Positions 9,931-18,114 of a stretch of 64,000 nucleotides of DNA are shown here, piece by piece. The DNA comes from Hyphomicrobiales bacterium (GTDB taxonomy: Bacteria > Pseudomonadota > Alphaproteobacteria > Rhizobiales > Rhizobiaceae): contig UCEY01000053.1 in assembly GCA_900471605.1 (NCBI GenBank), positions 1 to 64,000 on the forward strand, written 5' to 3'. The position numbers were made by a program, and so were the translations under genes. The notes below the pieces were generated by a model, which was not told the origin of the DNA, searched no databases, and saw only the letters and a program-made list of their open reading frames with translations. How positions within the stretch are numbered: position 1 is the stretch's first letter; each line of letters opens with the position of its first letter.

Positions 9931-9953
9931 ATCCCCGGACTTGATTCGAGGAT
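9931..9953. repeat. Degenerate palindromic repeat copy 5
   Basis: ATCCCCGGA and TTCGAGGAT form an imperfect version of the same 23-base element, with the GTC flank on the left and CAC on the right. Confidence 0.6.
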
Positions 9954-10370
9954 CACTCTGTTTTGTCTCCATTACAACTGATCCAGCCAAATGTTCAAAT
10001 CCGCGCATGTTATGCGGACCCACTCCAATTACCTCAATGACTTAAACCCTTCCTCATCCCCGCCCGTCCAACCCATGCCTACAATCCCCTCGCTTCCGTC
10101 GCCGGAGTGTTTCGCGAGACGTTCGCGGGCCGGCGGGGGCCGGCGCCCTTATTGGATCCGTAACGTGCGGGGAAGATGAGGGAGGTGAAAGCCATGGCGG
10201 TGTTGTCTTCGGATGAAGCCGCCTATCAAGCCTCCCCCTGGCCGCCAGGCCGGGTTCGGATGAGCCGTGCAAGTGGCAAGGTTTCCCGAAAGGAAGCCGT
10301 GAACACAGCCACGCAGTGGGGCGAGGTGATCACCTGTAGGGGCCGGAAGCCCTGACAAGACGCCGAAGGC
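9954..10370. other. Intergenic stretch without a convincing gene
   Basis: Several overlapping short ORFs exist on the minus strand (10149-10417), with translations rich in Arg/Pro/Cys and no recognisable domain. From memory they resemble short 'hypothetical proteins' annotated at many places in rhizobial genomes, which would fit a dispersed repeat or structured RNA better than a protein. AGGTGATCACCT at 10324-10335 is a perfect 12-base palindrome. I see no tRNA or known riboswitch consensus. Confidence 0.35.
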
Positions 10371-10424
10371 CACGCGAATGCGGAGCCACACTTACTAAAC
10401 AAAATGAGGTTCCGCATTCGTGTG
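10371..10424. repeat. Long imperfect inverted repeat (17-bp hairpin)
   Basis: Bases 10371-10387 pair with 10408-10424, with cores CGAATGCGGA and TCCGCATTCG and two G:T pairs, leaving an A-rich 20-base loop. No T-run follows, so it is not a standard terminator. It lies about 80 bases before the next gene and could be the 5' structure of its mRNA, part of a small RNA, or a mobile repeat end. Confidence 0.6.
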
Positions 10425-10506
10425 GGCTCTCCCGAGCAGTCAACGACACGGGCCGCGGACGGCCGCGTGAACGAAGAAGCATGCGCGCCGAAAAGGAGGG
10501 CGAGCG

Positions 10507-10896
10507 ATGGCCTTGAGCGAGGCGGAATGGAAACGCAGGCAGGAAGAGGAAGATGCCGAACCTGCCTATTTCGGAATGACCTGGGGCGAGTTTGACCGGC
10601 TGCCGAAACGGCAACAGCAGGAGACGCGCCAGAGGTTCACGCAGTTCGGCGCCACCCATGTCGGCTTCTGGAAGGACTGCACGCTCGGCAAATGCCGCCG
10701 CGCCAAACGCTGCATCGGTTTTCTCTCCGAGGCGCAATACAAGGCCGGCTACGACGCTGCCTATCCGCCCTGTGCGCGCGGCGAGGAGCCTCGTCGCGCG
10801 AAAATTTATCATGACGGGATCTGCCGGCTTTTTCCCGGGGGAGGCGAACAACCGAAATACGACAGCTGCCGGAAAACCGGGGACGAAGACGAATGA
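10507..10896 (+). CDS. Conserved-looking Cys-rich hypothetical protein
   Basis: 129 residues with a strong ribosome site (AAAAGGAGGG) ahead of the ATG. The first 50 residues are charged and helical (EAEWKRRQEEED, RQQQETRQRF). The second half holds six cysteines, including C-x4-C-x5-C in WKDCTLGKCRRAKRCIGF, plus PPCARG, DGICRLF and YDSCRK, which suggests a metal site. No signal peptide or membrane segment. It ends 40 bases before the convergent PLP-enzyme gene. I do not recognise the family. Confidence 0.75.
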   Translation: MALSEAEWKRRQEEEDAEPAYFGMTWGEFDRLPKRQQQETRQRFTQFGATHVGFWKDCTLGKCRRAKRCIGFLSEAQYKAGYDAAYPPCARGEEPRRAKIYHDGICRLFPGGGEQPKYDSCRKTGDEDE

Positions 10897-10936
10897 CGGC
10901 GCCGATACCGGCCGGTTCCAGGAGCGGTTGGCCCGC

Positions 10937-12220
10937 TCACGCCTTGTCGAGCGCGATCGTCAGGTCGGCGATCAGGTCGTCCGGGTGTTCGATGCCGATC
11001 GACAGCCGGATGGTCGAGTCGAGCACGCCGATCCTCTGGCGCACCTCGGCCGGCACGCCGGAATGGGTCATGGTCGCCGGGTGGCTGGCGAGCGATTCCG
11101 TTCCGCCGAGGCTGACCGCCAGCTTGAAGATCTGCAGCGCGTTCAAAAACCGGAACGAGGCCGGTTGGCCGCCCTTGATGTCGAAGGAGAAGGTCGAGCC
11201 GCCGCCGCTGCATTGCGCCGCGAATACTTTTCCGACCGGCGAGGACGGGTCGTGATAGGGCAGGTAATGGATCTTCTCCACGTTCGGGTGCCCGCGCAGG
11301 AAGTCGGCGACCGCTCTCGCATTGGTATTTGCCTTTTCCATGCGGATCGACAGCGTTTCCAGGCTGCGGCCGAGCATCCAGCAGGAATGCGGATCGAGCT
11401 GGGTGCCGATCGCCCCGCGCAGCGCCTTCACCTGTTTCATCACCGCCCTGGAGCCGAGTGCGGCGCCGGCGATCAGGTCCGAATGGCCGCCGACATATTT
11501 GGTCAGCGAATAGAGCGAGATATCCGCCCCGTGCTCGATCGGCCGCTGGAAGACCGGGCCGAGCAGCGTGTTGTCGCAGGCGACCACCGGCGTATGGCCC
11601 TGTCTTGCGCCGATCGCCTCCGCCACCCGGCGGATCATCGCCACGTCCACCAGGCTGTTGGTCGGGTTGGCGGGCGTCTCGATCAGGATCACCGAAACGC
11701 GGCCCCCGGCCATCGCCTCCTCGGCCGCCGCCGTCACCGACTGCTCGTTCACCCCGTCGGCAAAGCCGACTGCCGCCACTCCCATATTGAGGAAGGTTTT
11801 CGAAAGCAGCGTCTCGGTGCCGCCATAAAGCGGCTGCGAATGCAGCACGCTGTCGCCGGGGCGGACGAACGCCAAAAGGGTCGTCGCGATCGCCGACATG
11901 CCGGAGGAGAAAAGCGCGCAGCTTTCGGTGCGCTCATAGACCGCCAGCCGGTCCTCGACGATCTCGCTGTTGGGGTGGTTGAAGCGCGAATAGACCAGGC
12001 CTGCGCCCGTCCCCGCCGGCGGCTCGCGGCGGCCGGAGACGAAGTCGAAGAAGTCGCGGCCTTCCTCCGCCGATTTGAACACGAAGGTGGAGGTGAGGAA
12101 AACCGGCGGCTTGACGGCGCCCTCGGAAAGCTCCGGGTCGTAGCCGTAGTTCAGCATCTGCGTTTCGGGATGGAGCTTGTGATTGCCGATATGCGTCTTC
12201 GAGGGATGCGGAGCGGTCAT
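10937..12220 (-). CDS. PLP-dependent Cys/Met metabolism enzyme (cystathionine gamma-synthase family)
   Basis: A 427-residue fold-type I enzyme. PLP Lys241 is in LYSLTKYVGGHSD, and other family marks are YSRFNHPN, FSSGMSAI, HSQPLYGGTE and ETPANPTN. The family includes cystathionine gamma-synthase, cystathionine beta/gamma-lyases, methionine gamma-lyase and O-acylhomoserine sulfhydrylases; which reaction this one does cannot be told from sequence. The ATG at 12220 has CAGGAGATC 6-7 bases upstream; the longer frame to 12298 is unlikely. It stands alone, with a lipoprotein gene upstream on the same strand about 100 bases away. Confidence 0.88.
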   Translation of the reverse strand: MTAPHPSKTHIGNHKLHPETQMLNYGYDPELSEGAVKPPVFLTSTFVFKSAEEGRDFFDFVSGRREPPAGTGAGLVYSRFNHPNSEIVEDRLAVYERTESCALFSSGMSAIATTLLAFVRPGDSVLHSQPLYGGTETLLSKTFLNMGVAAVGFADGVNEQSVTAAAEEAMAGGRVSVILIETPANPTNSLVDVAMIRRVAEAIGARQGHTPVVACDNTLLGPVFQRPIEHGADISLYSLTKYVGGHSDLIAGAALGSRAVMKQVKALRGAIGTQLDPHSCWMLGRSLETLSIRMEKANTNARAVADFLRGHPNVEKIHYLPYHDPSSPVGKVFAAQCSGGGSTFSFDIKGGQPASFRFLNALQIFKLAVSLGGTESLASHPATMTHSGVPAEVRQRIGVLDSTIRLSIGIEHPDDLIADLTIALDKA

Positions 12221-12316
12221 GAAAGATCTCCTGGCGTAAGAAAAGCGGCGGCCATGAGCGGAGATAATATCGCAAAAGGCGGCGCCAAGGGGCGCCATCC
12301 GCGAAAGCCGGATTGT

Positions 12317-12946
12317 TCAGCGCGTTGCGACCGGAGCCGGCCGCGCTGCGGCTGGAACCGGACGTCCTGCGGGCGGGGCCGGATGCGCCGCCGGGGCCTC
12401 GGCGGCGGGCATGCCCGGCTCTCCCCAGGCCGAGATCGGCTGGCCGCCCTTGGTCGCCACGCGCATGTCGTAGAGGGCAAGCGAGGCCTGGACCTGCCGC
12501 ATGTCGGCGCAGCGGTTGATGATGCCGCCGATATACTGCACGCAGTCGCTGGTGCTGCCCTGCACCGAACCGGTCGCCCAGTCCTTGACGATGCCGTCCG
12601 GGCCGACCAGGAAATAGGAAAGCCGGTTGTTCTGCGACACGGTCGAGCGGCCGACCAGCCCGCCGAAGCTCGAGCCGGACTCGGTCTTGGCGGCGGGCGC
12701 CATGTGACGGTAGACGGTCATCCCGTTTTTCAGCTGGGTCGATCCGATCATCGGCCCGAACGTCGCCTCGGAGCCGGAAAGCCGCGCCAGCGGCGACTGG
12801 TTGACGTTGGCGACCTCGGCATAGGGACGGTCCATTGCATAGCTGGTGAACGACCGGTTGGCGGCGTTTTCCGCCTTCTCCGCCACCTGAGAGCAGCCGG
12901 CCAGAGCCAGGGCGAGTGCCATCGAAAGAACTGCCTGCAAACGCAT
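12317..12946 (-). CDS. Putative outer-membrane or periplasmic lipoprotein
   Basis: 209 residues starting MRLQAVLSMALALALAGCSQ, a clear lipoprotein signal with lipobox LAGC (Cys18). The mature part has two cysteines (SDCVQYIGGIINRCADM) that could form a disulfide and an Ala/Pro-rich tail (about residues 180-209). No enzymatic motif was recognised. A G-rich ribosome site precedes the ATG. It may be co-transcribed with the downstream PLP enzyme, but the 96-base gap makes that uncertain. Confidence 0.75.
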   Translation of the reverse strand: MRLQAVLSMALALALAGCSQVAEKAENAANRSFTSYAMDRPYAEVANVNQSPLARLSGSEATFGPMIGSTQLKNGMTVYRHMAPAAKTESGSSFGGLVGRSTVSQNNRLSYFLVGPDGIVKDWATGSVQGSTSDCVQYIGGIINRCADMRQVQASLALYDMRVATKGGQPISAWGEPGMPAAEAPAAHPAPPAGRPVPAAARPAPVATR

Positions 12947-13159
12947 GAATGCCCCCTTGCCCGCAACGTCCCGCACCAAAGACCCGGCCAGTTTCCGGCC
13001 GACCGGCGGATGTGCCGGCCGCCCCCGCGACCGATGGTTAGTCACTATCAGATTTTGGATGTTTTGAAAGCGCCGCCCGGGGCGGAGCCACGCAATTTTC
13101 CACGCCTTTCGAGCCGGAAATCTCTGGCTTTCCGCTGGCCGGATGTCCAGAGTATGGCG

Positions 13160-13189
13160 TTGACCCGTGCGTTCGCGCGGGGCTATCAC
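13160..13189 (+). promoter_or_regulatory. Putative housekeeping promoter of the mannitol-dehydrogenase-family gene
   Basis: TTGACC (13160-13165) and TATCAC (13184-13189) are 18 bases apart, about 57 bases ahead of the start codon. The -35 box is near consensus and the -10 box is moderate. The remaining ~210 bases back to the lipoprotein start show nothing else I can identify. Confidence 0.4.
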
Positions 13190-13245
13190 TGCTCGCGTCA
13201 ATAAGGGAGGATGCCCGCGAATATTCCGGGCGTCATGATCAAGAA

Positions 13246-14655
13246 ATGCCACGCCTTTCCGCCTCCACCACGCTTGCCCCCCATGTCAAGGGACCCGCTT
13301 ATGACCGGGCTGTCCTGAAACCGGGCATCCTGCATATCGGCCTCGGCGCATTCCACCGCGCCCATCAGGCGGTCTATACCGACGCGGCGCTGGAGGCGGA
13401 GTTCGGCGATTGGGGCATTGTCGGCGTCAGCTTACGTTCCGTCGATATCGTTCAGGATCTCGCAGCGCAGGACGGGCTTTATTCGGTGGTGGCGCGCAGC
13501 GCTGCCGGCGATGACGCCCGGGTGGTCGGCTCGGTGGTCAGGGGCCTGTCGGGCACCGGGAACCAGGCGGAAATCCTGTCGCTGCTGGCCGATCCGGCGA
13601 TCGGGGTCGTCACCATCACCGTCACCGAAAAGGCCTATGGCCTCGATCCGGTCACCGGTGGGCTCGACCGCAATCATCCGTCCGTCAAGGCCGATCTTGC
13701 CGATCCGACATCGCCGAGCGGTGTGATCGGTTATCTGGTCGAAGGTTTTTCCCGTCGCCACGCCGCCGGCCTGGCGCCCTTTACCGTGCTCTGCTGTGAC
13801 AACCTGCCGACCAACGGCCGCATCGTCCGGCGACTGGTCATCGAAATGGCAGGCAGCCGCGATCCGGCGCTCGCCAACTGGATCGCCGGCCATGGCGCCT
13901 TTCCGTCCAGCATGGTCGACCGCATCGTGCCGGCCGCGACCGACGAGACGCGGGCCCTTGCGGAAACCCTGATCGGCGCCGAGGACAGGCTGGCGCTCGG
14001 AACCGAACCCTTCATGCAATGGGTGATCGAGGACCATTTCCTTGCCGGTCGGCCGAAATGGGAGGCCGGCGGCGCGCTTTTCGTCGATGATGTCGAGCCT
14101 TACGAGAAGATGAAGCTCAGGCTGCTCAACGGCGCCCATTCGCTGGTCGCCTATCTCGGCCAGCTGAAAGACCTCCCGTTCGTCCGCGACGTCATGGCCG
14201 TGCCGGAATACCGGGCGCTGGTCCGCCGCCACATGGCGGAGGCGGTGAAGACGCTCGATCCGGTGCCGGGCATCGATCTTGGCCGCTACATGGACGAGCT
14301 GATCGAGCGCTTCGAAAACCCGACGATCGCCCACAAGACGCAGCAGATCGCCATGGACGGCACCCAGAAACTGCCGCAGCGCATTTTTGCAGGCGCGATG
14401 GAGAGCCTGGCGGGTGGTGGAGATGCGTCGTCTGCGGCTTACGTTGTTGCTCTGTGGATCGCCTATGCCCGCAAGACCGCCGAGATCAACGACCCGCGTG
14501 CGGCGGAACTCAAGGCGGCGGCAGCGAGGATGACGGCGGACGATCCGTCTGCGCCCTTCTTTGCAATTCCCGGCCTGTTCCCCCAGGCTCTCATGGAGAA
14601 TAGCGCATGGCGTGCACAGGTGAATGCGGAGCTTGAAAAAATCAACGCCGGCTGA
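13246..14655 (+). CDS. Mannitol dehydrogenase / hexuronate reductase family protein
   Basis: A 469-residue polyol/uronate dehydrogenase of the long-chain mannitol dehydrogenase family. N-terminal Rossmann motif is HIGLGAFHRAHQAVYTD; the C-terminal domain has the catalytic helix with MKLRLLNGAHSLVAYLG. The family covers mannitol 2-dehydrogenase, fructuronate reductase (UxuB) and tagaturonate reductase types. It converges on a sugar-acid operon that also has an L-galactonate-dehydrogenase-like enzyme and an altronate-dehydratase-like enzyme, so a tagaturonate or fructuronate reductase role is plausible. The ribosome site is weak (only AAGAA directly before the ATG). Confidence 0.85.
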   Translation: MPRLSASTTLAPHVKGPAYDRAVLKPGILHIGLGAFHRAHQAVYTDAALEAEFGDWGIVGVSLRSVDIVQDLAAQDGLYSVVARSAAGDDARVVGSVVRGLSGTGNQAEILSLLADPAIGVVTITVTEKAYGLDPVTGGLDRNHPSVKADLADPTSPSGVIGYLVEGFSRRHAAGLAPFTVLCCDNLPTNGRIVRRLVIEMAGSRDPALANWIAGHGAFPSSMVDRIVPAATDETRALAETLIGAEDRLALGTEPFMQWVIEDHFLAGRPKWEAGGALFVDDVEPYEKMKLRLLNGAHSLVAYLGQLKDLPFVRDVMAVPEYRALVRRHMAEAVKTLDPVPGIDLGRYMDELIERFENPTIAHKTQQIAMDGTQKLPQRIFAGAMESLAGGGDASSAAYVVALWIAYARKTAEINDPRAAELKAAAARMTADDPSAPFFAIPGLFPQALMENSAWRAQVNAELEKINAG

Positions 14656-14664
14656 TGCCGGCGT
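14645..14664. terminator. Hairpin between convergent genes
   Basis: ACGCCGGC (14645-14652), loop TGAT, GCCGGCGT (14657-14664). It overlaps the stop codon of the upstream gene. There is no T-run on the plus side, so termination may be weak. Confidence 0.45.
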
Positions 14665-14685
14665 CCCCATGAGCGTAGTTTTGTA

Positions 14686-15963
14686 TCAGCCGTTGAACGT
14701 ATAATCCGCGATCGATTGCGGTTTCATCTCGATCGAGAAGCCCGGCAGCGTCGGCGGCATATAGGCTGCATTCTCGATGAGGCAGGGATCAACGAAATGC
14801 TCGTGCAGATGGTCGACATATTCGATCACCCGGCCTTCCTTGGTGCCGGAGACGGCGATGTAATCGATCATCGACAGATGCTGGACGTATTCGCAAAGCC
14901 CGACGCCGCCCGCATGCGGCCAGACCGGGAGGTCATATTTGGCGGCGACGAGCAGCACCGCCAGCACCTCGTTCAGGCCGCCCATGCGGCATGAATCGAT
15001 CTGCACGATGTCGATCGCGCCTTCCGCGATGAACTGCTTGAACATGATGCGGTTCTGGCACATTTCGCCGGTCGCCACCTTCACGGGGCCGATCGCCTCG
15101 CGGATCTTGCGGTGGCCGGCAATGTCGTCCGGGCTGGTCGGCTCCTCGATGAAGAAGGGTTTGGCGAAGGCGAGCTTGTTCACCCATTCGATCGCCTGGC
15201 CTACCTCCCAGACCTGGTTGGCGTCGATCATCAGATAGCGGTCGGGGCCGATCACCTCGCGCGCGATGGTCAAGCGCCGGATATCGTCCTCGAGATCGCG
15301 GCCAACCTTCATCTTCACATGATTGAAGCCGGCATCGACCGCCTCCTTGCAGAGGCGGCGCAGCTTGTCTTCCGGGTAACCGAGCCAACCGGCCGAGGTC
15401 GTGTAGCAGGCATAACCCTCGCGCTTGAGGGTGGCGATGCGCTCCGCCTTGCCCGCTTCCGCCCGTTTCAGGATCGCCAGCGCGTCCTCGCGTGACAAGA
15501 CGTCGGTCAGGTAGCGATAATCGACGATATCTGCGATCTCTTCGGCCGACATTTCTGAAACGAGCTGCCAGACGGGTTTGCCGCGCTTCTTGGCGAGAAG
15601 GTCCCAGAAGGCGTTGACCACCGCGCCGGTGGCGAGGTGGATGGCGCCCTTGTCCGGGCCGATCCAGCGCAGCTGGCTGTCGCTGGTCAGATGCCGCCAG
15701 AATTTTCCGGGCGCCTTGGCGAAGGTTTCGAGCTCCTGCCCGACCACCAGATGCCGCATCGCCTTGATCGCCATGCAGCAGATGTCGTTGCCCCGGCCGA
15801 TGGTGAAGGTCAGGCCGTGGCCGGCAAGCTCTCCGCTATCGGTATCGAGGATGACATAGGCCGCCGAATAGTCCGGATCCGGGTTCATCGCGTCGGAGCC
15901 GTCGAGGCTCTGCGATGTGGGAAAACGGAGATCGAAGACGCGAAGATCGGTGATGCGGGTCAT
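14686..15963 (-). CDS. L-fuconate dehydratase (enolase superfamily)
   Basis: Dehydrates L-fuconate to 2-keto-3-deoxy-L-fuconate. 425 residues with a complete mandelate-racemase-subgroup active site: K-x-K in HVKMKVGRD, metal ligands Asp in LMIDANQVW, Glu in FFIEEPTSPDD and Glu in ATGEMCQN, and His in VWPHAGGVGLCEY. Length and motifs match characterised FucD/ENOSF1-like fuconate dehydratases. It is the last gene of a nine-gene minus-strand operon that also has the lactonase that would supply its substrate. The start ATG at 15963 follows the SDR stop by 17 bases. Confidence 0.87.
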   Translation of the reverse strand: MTRITDLRVFDLRFPTSQSLDGSDAMNPDPDYSAAYVILDTDSGELAGHGLTFTIGRGNDICCMAIKAMRHLVVGQELETFAKAPGKFWRHLTSDSQLRWIGPDKGAIHLATGAVVNAFWDLLAKKRGKPVWQLVSEMSAEEIADIVDYRYLTDVLSREDALAILKRAEAGKAERIATLKREGYACYTTSAGWLGYPEDKLRRLCKEAVDAGFNHVKMKVGRDLEDDIRRLTIAREVIGPDRYLMIDANQVWEVGQAIEWVNKLAFAKPFFIEEPTSPDDIAGHRKIREAIGPVKVATGEMCQNRIMFKQFIAEGAIDIVQIDSCRMGGLNEVLAVLLVAAKYDLPVWPHAGGVGLCEYVQHLSMIDYIAVSGTKEGRVIEYVDHLHEHFVDPCLIENAAYMPPTLPGFSIEMKPQSIADYTFNG

Positions 15964-15980
15964 GGGTTTCTCGTGTTCGT

Positions 15981-16712
15981 TCAGATGGTCCAGCCACCGT
16001 CAATCGCGTAAGCCTGGCCTGACGTATAGGTGGCGCCGGCGAGGTAGAGGGCGAGTTCGGCGATTTCTTCCGGTGTGCCGAGCCGGCCCATGGGCTGGCG
16101 GGCGATAAAGGCGGCGCGGGCGTCGTCATAATTGCCCTGAGCCCGCATGCGGTCCTGCAGCGAGGGGCTTTCGACGGTGCCCGGGCAGATGGCGTTGCAG
16201 CGCACACCTTCCGTCACATAGTCGGCGGCCACCGATTTGGTGAGCCCGATCACGGCCGCCTTGGTGACGCCGTAGGCGAAGCGGTTCGGGACGCCTTTGA
16301 TGCTGGAGGCGACGGAAGACATGTTGATGATCGCGCCGTCCTTTTGCGCCAGCATGCCCGGCAGTACGGCCCGAATGGTGCGGATCATCGCCCTGACGTT
16401 GAGGTCGAGCGCGAAGTCGAAATCGCTGTCCTTCATCTCGAGGATGGACCCGGCATGAACGAAGCCGGCGCAGTTGAAGAGGATATCGACCGTGCCGACG
16501 TTCTCGACGCAGGCAACCACCGCCGCGTTGTCGAGCACGTCGAGTTTGGCGGTCTTCAGGTTGTCGAGCTTCGGCAGGGCGGAGAGCAGGCCCTCGTTGA
16601 TATCTGTCGCATGGACCGTCGCGCCGGCTTCGGCGAAGGCGAGCGCGGTCGCCCGGCCGATGCCCTGACCTGCCGCGGTCACAAGTGCGGTTTTTCCATC
16701 AAGTCTGATCAT
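15981..16712 (-). CDS. SDR family, probable 2-keto-3-deoxy-L-fuconate dehydrogenase
   Basis: NAD(P)-dependent short-chain dehydrogenase of 243 residues. Cofactor motif is TAAGQGIGRA, followed by NCAG; the catalytic Ser is in NMSSVASS and Tyr-x3-Lys in FAYGVTKAAV. The C-terminal GQAYAIDGGWTI is typical of the family. In the non-phosphorylative L-fucose route an SDR oxidises C4 of 2-keto-3-deoxy-L-fuconate. Its position next to the fuconate dehydratase gene is the main support for this specificity; 3-hydroxybutyrate-type dehydrogenases look similar. Confidence 0.82.
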   Translation of the reverse strand: MIRLDGKTALVTAAGQGIGRATALAFAEAGATVHATDINEGLLSALPKLDNLKTAKLDVLDNAAVVACVENVGTVDILFNCAGFVHAGSILEMKDSDFDFALDLNVRAMIRTIRAVLPGMLAQKDGAIINMSSVASSIKGVPNRFAYGVTKAAVIGLTKSVAADYVTEGVRCNAICPGTVESPSLQDRMRAQGNYDDARAAFIARQPMGRLGTPEEIAELALYLAGATYTSGQAYAIDGGWTI

Positions 16713-16762
16713 GTCTTATCCTCGAAATGTCCGGTCGGCCGTCAGTCTGATTGAGGAAATCC

Positions 16763-17092
16763 TCAATCCAGATGAAAGACCTCTTCCATCATCGCCCACC
16801 ACTCGCCTTCCTTGCGGCTATCGAGGGGTTTCTGGCAAGGGATGGTGAACGACCACCATTCCTGGTTCTTAGGATCGGCGGCTATTTTGGCCATGTCGGC
16901 TTCGAAATCCGTGCCGTGATATTCCCAGGTGCCGAACAGCAGGTTTTCCGGCTCGCGCAGGAAGATCGTGTAGTTGCGGATGTTGGCGCGGCTGATCAGC
17001 TCCAGCACTTCCGGCCAGACCGCGGCGTGCAGGCGCTTGTATTCCGCGATCATCTGCGGCTCGATGCCGATCACCATGCCCATTCGCTGCAT
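16763..17092 (-). CDS. L-rhamnose/L-fucose mutarotase family protein (DUF718/RhaM-like)
   Basis: 109 residues, the normal length for this dimeric alpha/beta fold. Family marks are the start RMGMVIGIEPQMIAEYKRLHAAVWPEV, with the catalytic His in the LHAAVWPEV helix, NYTIFL, and the C-terminal WWAMMEEVFHLD. It interconverts alpha and beta anomers of a 6-deoxy-L-hexose. In this operon L-fucose (or L-galactose) is the logical substrate. It starts 10 bases after the Zn-dehydrogenase stop. Confidence 0.85.
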   Translation of the reverse strand: MQRMGMVIGIEPQMIAEYKRLHAAVWPEVLELISRANIRNYTIFLREPENLLFGTWEYHGTDFEADMAKIAADPKNQEWWSFTIPCQKPLDSRKEGEWWAMMEEVFHLD

Positions 17093-17102
17093 TTCAACCT
17101 CC

Positions 17103-18110
17103 TTAAACTTCCACCAGCGCCTTGACGACGCCGGCGGCTGGATCGGTCAGTCCCGGAAACCGCTCCGGCACCTCCGACAGCATCATTCTATGGGTGATGA
17201 GCGCCGCGGGGATCCTGCCGTCGCGCATCGCCTGCATCACCCGCGCGAAATCCGCAGCCGTCGCATTGCGGCTGCCGAGCAGCGTCGTCTCGCGCTTGTG
17301 GAATTCCGGGTCCGAAAACGTGATGTCGCTCGAAACGATCGAGACGAGCACATAGGTGCCGCCATGCGCGACGAAACCGAACCCGCGCTCGATCGCCTTC
17401 GGATTGCCGGTCGCATCGAACACCGCGTCGAAGAAATCGCCCTCCGTCAGCGCTGAAAGCTGCCCATGGTCGTCGGGACCAAGTTGAACCGTGGAGGCGA
17501 TGCCGAGCTGTTGCCGGGCGAAATCCAGCCGGTCGCGACGGCCATCGAGAAGCGTCAAGGCTCCACCCTCGAGTGTAGCAAAGATTGCGACCGCAAGTCC
17601 GATCGGCCCGGCGCCGGTGACCAGCACGTTCTGCCCCGGCTCGATCCGGGCACGGGCAACCGCATGGGCGCCGATCGCCAGGAACTCCACCATCGCCGCC
17701 TGGTCGAGCGACAGGCCGTCCGCCTTCAGCACGAATTCGTGCGGCAGGCTCAGATATTCGGTCATGCCGCCGTCGCGATGCACGCCGAGGACGCCGAGGT
17801 TGCGGCAGCAATTGGTCCGGCCCTTGAGGCAGGCGTGGCAGTGGCCGCAGGAGATATAGGGCATGATCGAGACGGTATCGCCCGCCTTGAGCCGGCCGCC
17901 GGCGGGCGCTTCCTCGACCGTGCCGGCGAGCTCATGGCCCATGACGCGCGGATAGGAGAGATAGGGCTGGTTGCCGGTGAAGATATGCAGGTCCGTGCCG
18001 CAGACGCCGATGCGCCGCAGCTTCACCAGCACTTCGCCTTCGCCGCGAAGAGGTTTGGGGCGGTCTATCGCGCTGAGTTTTCCCGGTGCGTCGCAGATGA
18101 TCGTCAGCAT
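17103..18110 (-). CDS. Zn-dependent alcohol dehydrogenase, L-galactonate 5-dehydrogenase (YjjN/LgoD)-like
   Basis: A 335-residue medium-chain dehydrogenase. Catalytic zinc residues are in VCGTDLH and VMGHELAG; the structural zinc loop is CGHCHACLKGRTNCC; the NAD motif is GAGPIGLAVA. Stretches such as VLGVHRDGGMTEYLSLP and FSDPEFHKRETTLLGSRNAT are, as I recall them, close to E. coli YjjN, which oxidises L-galactonate to tagaturonate. That would let the operon handle L-galactose as well as L-fucose. The ATG at 18110 follows the lactonase stop by 4 bases; the ORF extension upstream overlaps that gene and is unlikely. Confidence 0.82.
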   Translation of the reverse strand: MLTIICDAPGKLSAIDRPKPLRGEGEVLVKLRRIGVCGTDLHIFTGNQPYLSYPRVMGHELAGTVEEAPAGGRLKAGDTVSIMPYISCGHCHACLKGRTNCCRNLGVLGVHRDGGMTEYLSLPHEFVLKADGLSLDQAAMVEFLAIGAHAVARARIEPGQNVLVTGAGPIGLAVAIFATLEGGALTLLDGRRDRLDFARQQLGIASTVQLGPDDHGQLSALTEGDFFDAVFDATGNPKAIERGFGFVAHGGTYVLVSIVSSDITFSDPEFHKRETTLLGSRNATAADFARVMQAMRDGRIPAALITHRMMLSEVPERFPGLTDPAAGVVKALVEV

Positions 18111-18114
18111 AGGA

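Noticed and set aside
10149..10417. Overlapping minus-strand micro-ORFs
   Set aside because: Not accepted as genes: no ribosome sites, three frames overlap, and the DNA looks more like a repeat or structured RNA.
10592..13204. 870-codon plus-strand ORF
   Set aside because: Runs antisense through the PLP enzyme and lipoprotein genes and out of frame through the Cys-rich gene.
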